From assembly GCA_019916065.1 (NCBI GenBank), contig CM034243.1, positions 5,049,860 to 5,113,859 of the forward strand: a DNA stretch of 64,000 nt, given 5' to 3'. Positions 42,383 through 53,800 of this stretch are shown here, piece by piece (position 1 is the first letter of the stretch; every line of letters starts with the position of its first letter). Below the pieces are notes generated by a model. That model was not told the DNA's origin. It saw only the letters and a program-made list of their open reading frames with translations, and made no database searches. The translations under genes and the position numbers were made by a program. The DNA comes from Vitellaria paradoxa. Its lineage: Eukaryota > Streptophyta > Magnoliopsida > Ericales > Sapotaceae.

Positions 42383-42679
42383 TGCTGAAATTTCCTCCAT
42401 CGACAAACATCCGCCATTTTTTCTGTGCTTTTAGACGGAGAAATAGAAAGCGGGCGCCCAAAATCTCCAGCCAGAGCTCGCCAGAGGAGGGAAGGGGGAA
42501 AAAGAGAACGTGATGGTGGCCTTTGACAAGGGCTTTCTTTGTTTTCCAGCGGTTTTGTAGCGTGAATACGAATGAAGAGGGTAAGAAATCAACGCAAAAG
42601 ATTTAATTAGACTACTTACGTTTACGGAATTTTTTTTTTATTAATTATAAATTTTTTTTATAAGATTACCTACTATAAA

Positions 42680-42713
<34 letters not shown>

Positions 42714-44149
42714 CTAAAAACCCTAATTCTATTAATAAGACTAAAATATCCTTATCACTAAGCTCTCCACATCCCCACACAATAACACGTTTTTCTTTTC
42801 AGAGAAATTTTTTTACACTCTACTCTGATACCATTATACTCTGTTACGTTCAATTTCAAAAATTTTTCGTTTTTTCTTAATTCTTCAAACTAAATAAATA
42901 TGAAGCACGTATCATATAGCAGGTCTATTCAACTGCAACCGTGGTTCAGCTTGGATCCCACTGCATACAATCAATCGAATTTTATCAATTTTTAATAAAT
43001 TTGAATGATTATAATATAAAAGTACGCTCAGTTTGAAAGGAAAGTTCAATGAAAGTCAGCCTTTTTTTTGAAAAATAAAAAAAATTAATTAACTACTAAT
43101 ATGTTAATTTTTATTGTGCAAGAGTGCTAACTTTGATAAAAAAATCTATAATTTTTTTCACACTAAAAAAAATCTTGAAATTTTCTAGCTTTCTTTAATA
43201 TTCCTCTAATTTTTGTTAATTTTTTTCAATTCGTGCCAATTTTTTTTTTTTTTTACACTTTTTAAAAAATATACTAAACACTCGATAGCTCAAAATTTAA
43301 TCTATATTCTTTTTAATCAAAATTTGATGCTATTTCAACAAAATATCAAAATTTGATACTCCAAACAAGCATTTCATATTTTTATTCATTTAATATATTT
43401 ACAATTTTAAAAAATAAAAATATTGAAAGCTCTCTCTCTTTCCAAACGAGACCTAAAAATAAATTAGCTCATAACTGATAATTTTGAGACGACCAAGTTA
43501 AACTCTTATAAAATTGACCAAACGTAAAGTGATGGAATTAATTTGATTCTTTGAATAACCGGTCATTTGAAACATCGGTCTTCTAGGGCTTCTCTCACAG
43601 TGAGGTTCGGAGTCATGGGTCTTGGGTCAGCCCAAATTTATTGTAGCCCATTATTATTTGGGTTGGGTTTTACGGATCCCAGTCTCTTGATATGCGGTAA
43701 CGGTGCCGCCCATCGTCTCCCTGAAGCGATCCAATCCATAATCCCTGCAGTAGGTCTTCGTCAATACATTTTTTTTTTTTTTGGTAATTAGGTCTTCGTC
43801 AATACATTGCTTCTTGTTTGTTTGAATGTCATCTAATTGAATGTGAATGGTATAATCCATACGGGTCTTTATTTGGAACTTACATTCTTAGTGTAAAATA
43901 GGGTCTGATTTTGAAGTAAAATGAGATGGCTTGGATTCTAAATCAACTTTTAAATTGTAGAGAGAGAATTTAGATGGTGTCATTAAGTTGTAGAGAGAGA
44001 ATTTAAATGGTGAAATGACATTATAGAAAATATAATGTTAGACAAGTTTATAATAAGAAATTTTAATATTTTAGTAAGACTAAAACAATAAAACGACCAT
44101 CTTTTATTAAGTTAATATAACGGATAAAAGTAATCAATTTATTATTATT
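42383..44149. other. upstream region of eIF3b
   Basis: Should include the eIF3b leader and promoter: a GC-richer stretch at about 42430-42560 upstream of the start codon. It holds an (AC)/(AT)n microsatellite at about 42680-42713 and long A/T runs. A weakly GC-rich part near 43580-43750 has short frames, but none is recognised. Confidence 0.5.
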
Positions 44150-44519
44150 ATTACGGAAAATTGTATCCAAGTCATACTTTGTAATCTTTTAAAACTATTA
44201 GTCACACCCAAAAAAAAGTATTGCTTTTAAGTCACATTAATGTGAAAAGTTTTGTATTTAAGTCACATTTTTGAGTGGGTCCCACGAGTTTGTTTCAAAT
44301 ATAGTTTCTAATATACCGATAATATCCTTTATTTCTATAACAAAGTTACATAAGTTATTTCCAGGAATTCCGGGAATCACGTGAAAATATGTTTACCAAG
44401 AATCACGCTTCTTTCATTTTTTTTCTTTCCTTATTTTCAGTTTCATTATTTACAATTTTAGTCGTGAAGATATTAAGAAGATGGAACTTATTTGGCTTAT
44501 CTTCTTCATGGATTGATTT

Positions 44520-45560
44520 TGCCGATTGGCGTTTTGAGCTATTTTCAAAACAGTACCCGTACTGTTTCAAAAAATATAATGATGTTGGCTCGTATGGTTA
44601 GTTTATGTTATGTATCGATTGATGTTTTTTAGGCAGTATGAAAACAGTACCGGTCCAAAACAGTACCGGTACTGTTTTTGGACCGATACTGTTTTCAACA
44701 CAGTACCGGTACTGTTTTATTGATACTGTTTTCAAAACAGCACCATGAATTATAAGCGGATGACAAGTTTTAAGGGCAAGAGAAATCTATTGGGCCGATT
44801 AACGTTTTGAGCTATCTTCAAAACAGTACCGGTACTGTTTCAAAAAATATGATGATATTGGCTCGTGTCGTTGGTTTGTGTTATATATCGATTGATGTTT
44901 TTTACGTAATATGAAAACAGTATCGGTACTGTTTTATCGGTACTGTTTTCAACACAGTACCGGCACTGTTTTATCGGTACTGTTTTCAAAACAGCACTAT
45001 GAATTATAAGCGGATGACGAGTTTTAAGGGCAAGAGAAATCCATGGGGCCGATTGGCTTTTTGAGCTATCTTCAAAACAGTACCGGTACTGTTTCAAAAA
45101 ATATGATGATGTTGGCTCGTATCGTTGGTTTTTGTTATGTATCGATTAATGTTTTTTAGGCAATATGAAAACAGTACCGGTAGGTATTGTTTTCAAAATA
45201 GCACCATGAATTATAAGCAAATGACGAGTTTTAAGGGCAAGAGAAATCCATGGGGTCGATTGGCGTTTTGAGCTATCTTCAAAACAGTACCGGTACTGTT
45301 TCAAAAAATATGATGATGTTGGCTCTTATCGTTGGTTTGTATTATGTATCGATTGATGTTTTTTAGGCAGTATGAAAACAGTACCGATTCAAAAGAGTAC
45401 TGGTACTGTTTTGTCGGTACTGTCTTCAAAACAGTACCGGTACTGTTTTTAAAATAGCACCATGAATTATATAAGCAGATGATAAGTTTTGGGCAAGAGA
45501 AATCCATGGAGTTGATTAGTAATTTGAGATATCTTCAAAACAGTACCGATACTGTTTCAA
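44520..45560. repeat. palindrome-bearing tandem repeats (ACAGTACCGGTACTGT)
   Basis: The landmark TTGAGCTATCTTCAAAACAG recurs (allowing changes) at about 44534, 44807, 45061, 45268 and 45523, spacings of 273, 254, 207 and 255 bp. The 16-bp perfect palindrome ACAGTACCGGTACTGT occurs at 44660, 44700, 44823, 45077, 45284 and 45431, with further imperfect copies between them. Units also share GGCAAGAGAAATCCATGG and TATGTATCGATTGATG. Transcripts of either strand could fold into nested hairpins. Short frames read out here are by-products. Confidence 0.9.
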
Positions 45561-45601
45561 AATAAAAAAAAATAAATATACTTAGGAATGATGATCGATT
45601 T

Positions 45602-45850
45602 AGGTTTTTTCCCAAATAGTTTTGATTTTGTTTCCAAAAATCGGTTTTGCTTGCTTTGTAAAGAAGATGGAAAGTCGCGAAATTAGGTTTTTTCCAAACA
45701 GTTTTGATTTTGTTTTCAAAAATCAATTTTACTTACTTTGTAAAGAAGATGGAAAGTCGCGAAATTAAGCTTTTTCCAAACAGTTTTGATTTTGTTTCCA
45801 AAAATCGATTTTTCTTGCTTTGTAAAGAAGATGGAAAGTCACGGAAGTTA
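45602..45850. repeat. three tandem copies of an 83-bp unit
   Basis: Copies at about 45602-45684, 45685-45767 and 45768-45850 share CAGTTTTGATTTTGTTT, CAAAAATC and CTTTGTAAAGAAGATGG followed by AAAGTCGCG. Divergence between copies is low. Part of the larger putative element. Confidence 0.85.
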
Positions 45851-46257
45851 TGAGTGAAGTGTACACTATTTTCGGATAAAAACTGACAGTTTTAAAATGT
45901 GGTGAAAAACACGTAATGTCCTTTTTTATCTTTTTGTTGCAAGTGTGACTTATTTACGAACAAGTTTTTTGGGTATGACTTAAATCCTTATAAGTGCGTA
46001 AATAGTGACCGGCCTCCAAAAACCCCTTATTATTAAGCCATAACAAAGATTTACATAATTTGTTATTAAAAAAAATTATATTTACTATTCATCTGTGCTT
46101 AAATTTTTATACATGTTTATTAACAATAACAAGTAAAGATTATAATAGTACAGAAAACAAAAAGAGATAGTAGAGAAATTAGCCACTATTTGACTTGTTT
46201 ATCAATAAAATCTAAAAGAAAATACTAAATAATACTTAATAAAAACATAATTCAATT

Positions 46258-46583
46258 AGGAAACTCAACCCGTCAGTTGTGATTGTGCAATCACGGTTAT
46301 TCATCTTAAAGAACGCTCATGTATTGTACTATTTTAACTAATGCCACTGTACTTAGCATCACCAAAATAGAGTTTGAAAAAAAAAAAAAACAACCACAAC
46401 AAAGTTAATACATCACAAGTACGCTATTTTTAAAGTTTAAGAAACACTACGCGTCAGTCGTAATTGTGGAATTATGGTCATTCGTCTTGATTGATGGTCA
46501 TGAACGCCACCATGTTAAAGCAAATAGAGTTTGTCAAAAAGAAGAAGAAGAAGAAGAAGAAAAAAGTAGATACATCACAAGAA
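46258..46583. repeat. diverged tandem duplication next to the TITAN9-like stop codon
   Basis: Copy 1 (about 46258-46423) and copy 2 (about 46438-46583) share in order GAAAC..CAACC/CTACG, CGTCAGT, AATTGTG/GATTGTG, a GTCATT/GTTATTCATCTT-like patch, AAATAGAGTTTG, a purine run and ATACATCACAAG. Copy 2 has a GAA microsatellite (about 46539-46562) in place of the A run. It abuts the stop codon at 46586, so it would lie in the 3' UTR. Confidence 0.65.
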
Positions 46584-46585
46584 CA

Positions 46586-49500
46586 TCAAAGATGAAGGTT
46601 GATAACACGGGATACCCTGTCAAAGAAGATGGGGCACATCCTTGTACTAAAAATTAGGGCCTCCTCCCTCATCCAGTCAGGTGCCACTCTCTCAATCGTA
46701 CCCAAGGACAACACGCGATACACCACCTCCACTTCCTCTCCCTCTCCGCCTGCTTTGTTTGTCCATGCCAAACAGAACGAATAACCTGTAGCAACCACCA
46801 CCAAAACCATGGTCCACTCACATTGATAAAGAGAATCTCAATCCAAGACAGAGAGAAAAGTACGAAAAGTAGTGGCATTAGCCACCATGAACGTTGAAAC
46901 ATAAATCCAGATTAAAGAAATTACCACTTGATTGATGAAGTGCTGAGATACATACTCCATCGGTTTGAATAACAGTGGATAATTTCATACCAACTAAGCA
47001 CTCAATAAGATCTTGAAACATGCAGTTGGCAGGGCCAGTGGCCTTTACACCGCCACCTAAAAAAATTTGTCGAAAAAAATGGTCAGTCATGCAAATAATA
47101 CCCAGTAGAATAAAAGAAAATTTAGAGTCCTGGATATGCACCTGAAAGGCCAATCTTTCTTCTACAGCATTCGGGCTTAAATATCATATGTCATAATAGT
47201 CAGAAAAATGGGTAAACAAAAAACACACCTATAGATCTGAACAAAATGTGTGGTATTATTATATATACCTGATCGATGTTCAGACAAGTTTCACTTGACA
47301 CAATTTGCTTGGATAAATCACTTGATGAACCACTTACTGGGGCACACTCAATTTGCTCACTGGCACATGGAGTAGTAACTTGTGCATCAGTCCCATAATG
47401 CCTTCTACGTTTTCTTGTGGAATTCACGTTGTCTGATCCAACTTGAGAGCTTCCAGACTTGTTCAGTTGTCCGTTCTCATTTCTGCCTTCTCTATCACGT
47501 TGCATTTTCTGAAGCCTGTCAATTTCTTCTGAAAGCTTTTTGTCTGCAGTAGATCTGAGCCCCTCAATAATGAATCAATGATTAAAATATATCATCTCAA
47601 TATTCAACAAAACACAGAGAAGTCAGCGCTGGTACCCATGGAAGTTCTTGTAATTAATGAAGTTAACCCATCAGATTTAGTGTTCAACGACTGAGTTCTG
47701 CTGAAATGTTTCATGCATAAAATTTCCCAGGTAAACAACTGGGTTGTGTTGCACTTGAAAGAGCAATCACCGCAAGAACAATGAGATTGCTCGTCACACC
47801 TTTTTGGGGGTTATTTTGGTCTATAACACCCCCTTGTGGTCATAATAGGGTCAATGGTAACATTTAAATATTTCAGACTCAAGGATTTTAAGATGATAAG
47901 AGGGGAAAACAACCTTGAAGGGATTAATTACATCGTTCAGTCTCAAGGATTCAGGATCTTGGTAGGGAAAAAAACTCCAGGGGACTAATGCATGGTGAAC
48001 ACAAACGTGATTCCAAGTGCAAGGATCCATATGCAGAATAGTACCAGGCAATTCATTTACTTTTTCTTGATAAGTTTTTCCCCTGTCAGGGTTCACACAG
48101 GGGATTGCTAGGTAATCCGTAACTTATGTTGTATTGACATTATTCAATCACTGTTCACAAAGTCCTACATTTCTCTAAGCATAGACAAAAAGGATACGTT
48201 AATCATTGTCTCCTCAACCAGAAATAAAATGGCTAAACTAAGTGGCTAACAATAGTTGACAAGGACACCCCCTCTGAAAATATTGGAAACAAAGACCAAG
48301 AGTGAAGAAAACACCATTATATTTATGTTTATATACTTTCAAATTTTATGTTCCAAATAATATCAAAACCACCAAAAGCAACAAGCAAATTCAACCCCCC
48401 CCCCCCAGGGCAGCCAAAAACAGAGCACCATAGATGAGACAGAGAAAAATTTTACTACAAAGGATGGTTTGGTATAAAAATAGCCAAAGACAGGAAATTA
48501 TTTTCTTATGAATTTATGCCAGTCAATTTCAATAATTGAATGAGTTAAACCTCTTTAGCCTGGTAGAAACATCTATCTGCAGCCACGTCACAGCCCCATT
48601 AATGGTAAAGGAAACACTACAAGAAGTCATATCTAATTATCAAATCATATCTAACCACCCAAATATATTTCCTTGTGGAAGCTACCAACAAGCAATAACT
48701 TTCTTAAACCTATGTTCAAGATCCTTCTATTTAGATGCATTTTCGACTATTTTAAAACTTCTAACAGAGCCATTGAGAGAATTTGTTAGAGAATATTGCT
48801 TTAAAAAATAATCTAAATCAAACTTAAAATTCAAAGGTTTGGAGTAATTAGTTATGACCAATTCATGGTCTTATTCTTTCTAAGCAAATCCCAATGTTAA
48901 GCTTTAGAACTTACCCAGGGGAACGTTTGCCATCAATTGAACTCTTATTTAGCATAATGGGCCTCACTTTGGCTCTATGGTACTCACAAATAAAGACCCT
49001 CTAAGAATAAGATTGAATGCTATAACGGCCAAAGAGGTATCGAATTTACCAAAAATGGAATGCTTTAAACTTCAAGGCTTAATGGCACATTTGCACCTCC
49101 CACCCACCCTCCCCCCCCCCCAACAAAAAAAAATAATAATAATAAATAAAAGAAAAGAAACAAAAAAAGAAAAAGAAAGAGAGGAATAAATAGTAGCACT
49201 CATATCAATTACCAGATCATAACTGCAAACTTTCTGAAAGTTGAGTTATTCCAGCAGCGCTTTTGCCCACATCCCAAAAGATAGGTGGGATTCAATTTTT
49301 GATATATTATAAACAATAAATTTCAACATCTTACTTTTGATTCAGTAGATTGGAGGCTGCCTGAGGATTCATCGAGGGCCATGACGTGACATTAAACAAA
49401 GTACTCTTGGTTCTTAGCTATATTAGAAATTATGGTTCATTATTTATTTTATCCACTATATTTTGAGAACTAACAAGAAAATATGCCCACAAAATCAGAA

Positions 49501-51437
49501 GGAAAATCCAACGACTCTCACCAGATATGTTCGGTATTTAACTTATTTCAAGATAAATACGACAATATTCCTTGGAAAAGCTATGGTAGCAAAGCTAGAA
49601 CCCAACTTAGGAAAAATTGGATGAAAAGGCTATCACAAAAGAAAATTTGAACATAAAACATGTATGAAGATTAAAATAAAACATTCACTAAACAATCTAC
49701 TACTCTTACTCTTCTGGTTCTCTTCCATTAGAAGCCTTTGATACTCAGCGTGCTGCTCATCCTTTGTAGATCTGCAACCAAAGTTATGTATGTTTATAAT
49801 TCCATTAATCTGGACCTCACCAAAAATGAATCAACAACCTAAAGAAATATTTACCTGATTGAAACCACCTCATTTCTCAAGTCATTGATTTGTGCACGTA
49901 ACATGTTATTTTCATTCCTTAAGTGTTCTATCATTTCATCTGCCGCTGCAGCAAATGATATACAATATTAAGAACTTCAATGCTTAAATTCTCTTCCCAT
50001 TTCCTTAATACACCTCACTATGGAATTATGGGCACCATCCTTAGCAAATGAATTTCTACACATGCATGCACATACAAAGATGAATTTTTGGGTAAAAAAT
50101 GTCTATTTAGTATATTTCGAGCCCTTTGAAGATATAAATAAAACACCCAAGGCAACATAAACATATTTAATCAAAATTGAAATAAGTTTTTTGAATAACT
50201 AGACAAAATATTAGAGAAAGACGGAGAAATGAATACCAGAGGCAAAGTTCATAAATTTGACTTCTTGATCGCGGTTGATCCTGTCTATTTCAGACTCTTT
50301 TTTTGTCTACAAAGGCATCACATCAAAAATTAGTTTGCCAAAAAAAAAAAAAGGAAATAAAATTACAAAAAAGGGAAGAAATTAAGTCTCCACTTTAGGG
50401 GGGGGCGAGGAAGAAGAATTAAGTCCTGGATTGTTTCAACAAAATCATATGGCCATAACATAATTTTTCTTGTCCTTGCCAACTATTAGCAAGTATTTTT
50501 ACCAAGAAACTATTTAAATTAATAAAAAGGGAGGCTAAGAATTAAACCCTACGAGAAAGTTCACACACGAATTAGGACTTTGGAGACACGCTTTAAAGCC
50601 TGTAAATTTTAGAATAAACAGGACTAAACAGTATAAATGTATTGTCAGTAAAATAAAAATTATAAATGAGGGCATAATGAAAATTAAAAATCAAGAAGTA
50701 CTACAAAGTAACCACTTTCAGTATCTTAGATCAATTATTAATGCAAAATGGAGAGATTGAAGAGGATGTTATTTATGCATTTAAACAAGAGAAATGTCTC
50801 TGGTATTTTACATGACAATAGAATACCAATTAACTAAAAGCAAAATTTTAGAGGATAGCCATGAGACCAATTATGCTTTATGGTATAAGAATTTGGGCCA
50901 TCAAGAAGCAACACTCTCCTATGATGAGTGTGGCTAAAATGAAAATGCTAAGATGATGTGTAGTAATACAAAAAATATATGATAACAAATAAATATATCT
51001 GAAAGAAAGTTGAGATTGCACCGATATAATACAAGTTAAAAGCAAGTCATTTAAAATATTTTGGTCACATGCAACGTAGACCTATAGATCCACCAGTAAG
51101 GAAATGTGATTGAATCCAATTAGAAGGTGCGGAAAAAAAAAGGGTAAATATAAGAATACGTAAAATGAAATTGTGAAAAAGGCATAATTTTAAATAATTT
51201 TACAGAAAGGATAAACCTTGATAAAAATACATAGGGTAAAAGAATTCAAATAGCCAACTCTAACTAGTTTGAGACTAAATTTTTGTTGATTTGCGAAAGT
51301 TCACACACAATATACAGGGTATGTACACTACAGACATATATAGATACGTAAATATATATATACACAGAGAGAAAGAGAGAGAGATATACCTTGAGCTTAG
51401 TGTATTTATCATAGAGCTTCGAGTAAAGTGCCTCCAT
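46586..51437 (-). CDS. TTN9: TITAN9-like coiled-coil protein
   Basis: Eight coding exons on the minus strand: 51390-51437, 50237-50306, 49855-49945, 49710-49771, 47269-47554, 47142-47175, 46925-47056 and 46586-46786. The protein starts MEALYSKLYDKYTKLK and continues with a long charged helical region (KESEIDRINRDQEVKFMNFA, DEMIEHLRNENNMLRAQIND, EYQRLLMEENQK, EIDRLQKMQRDREG) that should form a coiled coil. A Ser-rich linker with RKRRRHYG follows, then a C-terminal globular part with PECCRRKIGLS, CMFQDLIECLVGMKLSTVIQ and WMREEALIFSTRMCPIFFDR. Length is about 305 residues. From memory this matches the plant TITAN9 family, whose loss disturbs endosperm and embryo development; its molecular role is unknown. 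A base appears missing at the exon 4 donor, where one G of AG|GTAAG is lost. The exon structure is well supported by phase; the family name less so. Confidence 0.75.
47555..49709 (-). other. TITAN9-like gene intron 4
   Basis: A 2.15-kb intron, AT-rich with C runs near 48395 and 49111 and an A-rich microsatellite near 49125-49190. Nothing coding is recognised. Confidence 0.5.
50680..51285 (+). mobile_element. RTE-type LINE 3' remnant in TITAN9-like intron 1
   Basis: A decayed plus-strand frame gives FQYLRSIIN, NGEIEEDV, RPIMLYGIRIWAIKKQ, MSVAKMKMLR and FGHMQRRPIDPPVRKCD with IQLEG after it. This is the C-terminal reverse-transcriptase tail shared by plant RTE-clade non-LTR elements. The 3' end AGCCAACTCTAACTAGTTTG followed by AGACTAAA matches their usual terminal wording. 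Several stops and frame changes show it is inactive. It is oriented opposite to the host gene. Confidence 0.8.
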
Positions 51438-52040
51438 CTATGACCAAAATTAGGGAAACCCATTACAACTGGAACACTGATTACTACTGTAAACAGTTAC
51501 AACATTCACTTCTACAAGGGCTCCAAACTACAATTATGCAATAGCAAGTTCTGGAAATTTTCCTTCAAATGGTAAAGATCGAATTTGAAAGAGTAAAAAA
51601 TATATCAATGACAAAGAACCAGATATGCCTTCACAACCCTGATCACTGAGAAACTATCATGGAATCTGTTAGAAGCAACTAATACAAGGCACCGTTGATC
51701 ACATATGCTTTATTATAAAATATATTATCACAACTGAAAGACTACAATTAATACTCATGTACAATCTATCAATTAGAAAACATTTCAGATATACAAAAAC
51801 ACACAAAATGTACATGTATATATACAAACAAGCCTAATTATTAGGCTAGATTTTAAAATTAGGCAGTATTCCCACTCATGGCCCGATTTTAAAATCGGGA
51901 ATAAAATTTAGCCTCCAAACAAATGCAAGCCCTTAATTACATAGGTGGGCTTGCGAGCCGTTTTCTACTCCTACATTCATGTCCTTTGCCTGATCATCAA
52001 TTATCTCTTGCATATCAAATGTTATCCATTTGATATTTTC
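51438..52040. other. upstream of the TITAN9-like start codon
   Basis: Probably intron of the 5' UTR, because an acceptor-like TCATAG sits immediately before the ATG on the minus strand. It contains a short repeat with ATTTTAAAATCGGG near 51850-51915. No gene. Confidence 0.4.
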
Positions 52041-52470
52041 TCTCTATATTAAAAGAACCACTTCATATCATTGCCACTTTGAGTTGTTTCTACTTGTATC
52101 GCCACCCTTAGTGGCCCCATATCTACAATGTTGCTTTGTGTGGCTTCACCTTTACTTTGACACCCTGAGTGTTACCTTACAATTCTAAGTAATGCCCTTA
52201 TTTTGACACCCTAAGTCACAGTTCATAACCCTGAGCATACCTTATCTCTTGCCTCCTTATTCCTTAAGTTGCCTCAAAGCCTTGAGCAACCTTGAGTCGC
52301 GCTACTGTCCTAGACAGGCTTTCGTTGACAGCCTTGAGTTGCATTATAACTAGCTCGAGTGGCTTTTCAGCTACCCGAAGAAACCTTTATACTTCTCAGC
52401 TATTCAAAACAACATAGGTTGTCTTAAATAACCCTATCAATCACTTTTCTTTTAGCATTGAGTGCCTGAG
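52040..52470. repeat. degenerate repeat, CCTGAGT-type phrases
   Basis: Loose repetition of phrases such as GACACCCTGAGTGTTACC, GACACCCTAAGTCACAG, CCTTGAGCAACC and CTTGAGTTGC, leading into the 51-bp minisatellite. Origin is unknown; probably an older part of the same satellite. Confidence 0.45.
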
Positions 52471-52785
52471 GGAGCTATATCTTCCAATTCTATTACGTAC
52501 TACCCTATATGAGTGTCCTTTGAAGCTATATCTTCCATTACATTCACATATCACCTTAACCAAGTGCTCGATAGAGATACATCTGTCATTTCCATTGCAT
52601 GCCACCTTGAGCAAGTGCCCAGTAAAGCCATATCTACCATTTTTATCACATATCGCCTAGAGCAAGTGCCCAGTGGAGCTATATCTACCATTTCTTTTAC
52701 ATACCACACTAACTGACTGTCAAATGGAGCTACATCTACCAACTCAATCATATACCTTCTCGAGTGAGCACTTTGTAGTTTGTAG
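52470..52785. repeat. 51-bp minisatellite
   Basis: The landmark GCTATATCTTCCATT and its variants start at about 52474, 52524, 52575, 52627, 52678 and 52729, a 50-52-bp period. Units share CACCTTGAGCAAGTGCCCAG and variants. Since 51 is divisible by three, one frame stays open for 67 codons with a 17-residue period (LEQVPSxAISTI), but there is no gene context. Confidence 0.85.
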
Positions 52786-53096
52786 AGCTACAATTGTCCC
52801 AGCTCTCCCTTTTTTGCAGTTCTAAGCTGCACTGTCTTCTCACTTTATGCATTTGTCACCTAGAGTAACCCAGTATATCTCAGCATTTGTTTGCACTTAT
52901 AGGTCTAAACTACCATGGGACACATGTATGGGATACATAGGCAGCTTCGGATACTTCTTGAGTGTGGTCACCACATTTTAACAAAAACCACACAGATGCG
53001 CGTGCGCGCGAACACACACAATTAAAATAATAATAATAATAATCATCATCATCATCATCGTTGTTGTCGTTGTCGTCAACCCAAACAGTGAATGAA

Positions 53097-53567
53097 ATCT
53101 AAGGCAAAATTAATAAAATCCAAACTAAAAATTTATTTAAATAAATTTTATTTGGTATTAACAAAAGGAACGTCTTCTCCAGAGACCTGGGGTCCTCCAG
53201 CTTCAAGGAGCTCTGTCCATGAAGAGTGTGAGAAACTCAAGCTTCTCATGATTAAACTTGCACATAACTGGAATGGAAATTCCCTCGCGGTCGAAACGGA
53301 AATAAGGAGAAGAAGCAATAACACAAAAATCCAATGTATAAGTTTTAATCCAAAAATGGAAAGTATGAAGATAAGTTCGAAACCATAAACCAATCAGCAA
53401 CTGATCTCTAGTTCAGAAGAAGAATGTCCTGAAACTGATGATGATCTCTTTGACATCGGCAATATTAACAATCACCACATACCAACAAAATAAAAAAAAA
53501 AAATCAACTATAATAAATCTATGGCAAAATTAATGAAATCCAAACTAAAATTTTATCTAAATAAGTT
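53097..53567. repeat. 50-bp direct repeat pair, about 420 bp apart
   Basis: GGCAAAATTAATAAAATCCA at 53103 and GGCAAAATTAATGAAATCCA at 53523 lie in matching blocks of about 50 bp (53097-53147 and 53517-53567). The spacer includes a low-AT patch (53175-53300) with open frames on both strands; neither is recognised. TCATC/GTTGTC microsatellites lie just upstream at about 53040-53078. Confidence 0.65.
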
Positions 53568-53584
53568 TTTACTTGATTAATTAT

Positions 53585-53800
53585 CCATACCCGTAGGAGG
53601 TGTCTCAGGCGAGTGGTGGTAGAATAGAAGGGAGTGAGAAGAGATGGGGTCCGGGTATGACGGCTTCGGCGACGATGGAGTCGCGGCGTGGTGATTGGTT
53701 CGGCAATGGCGTCCCGGCGGGCGTGATCAGCGGTGACGATGACGGGCACCGGAGGTGAAGTGGGAGTGTATGTGAAATTAGGGCTTGAGAGGGAAAAAGT
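53585..53800 (-). promoter_or_regulatory. probable leader exon and promoter of the TITAN9-like gene
   Basis: A GC-rich island in AT-rich surroundings. On the minus strand it ends with a donor-like CCTACGG|GTATGG at about 53590, and the TITAN9-like start codon directly follows an acceptor-like AG at 51438, so a spliced 5' UTR is plausible. The island has an open frame starting MHLKIEIIDF on the minus strand, but its protein looks like no known family. The link is positional. Confidence 0.35.

Larger units (their letters stand above)
44150..46020. mobile_element. putative nonautonomous terminal-inverted-repeat element with internal tandem repeats
   Basis: The left side reads ATTAGTCACACCCAAAAAAAAG then TTTTAAGTCACATTAATG. 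The right side, read inverted, gives the matching order TTTAAGTCATACCCAAAAAA and then AATAAGTCACACTTGC. This suggests imperfect inverted ends of some 100 bp flanking about 1.85 kb. Inside are five copies of a ~200-275-bp palindrome-bearing unit (44520-45560) and three copies of an 83-bp unit (45602-45850). There is no transposase frame. Exact borders and a target duplication were not fixed. Confidence 0.5.

Noticed and set aside
43567..43791. Open frame of 74 codons near 43.6 kb
   Set aside because: Isolated, ends in a T-run-derived Phe stretch, no homology recognised.
44520..45560. CRISPR-like array
   Set aside because: The repeats are long, unevenly spaced and themselves repeated with their spacers, in a plant nuclear context with no cas genes. 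This is a tandem satellite-like element.
52513..52716. Repeat protein with a 17-residue period
   Set aside because: Explained by a 51-bp minisatellite whose period is divisible by three; no start context or neighbouring exons.
53092..53400. Possible exon with overlapping frames on both strands near 53.2 kb
   Set aside because: A less AT-rich patch with open frames, but no family is recognised, no splice pair is convincing and both strands are equally open.
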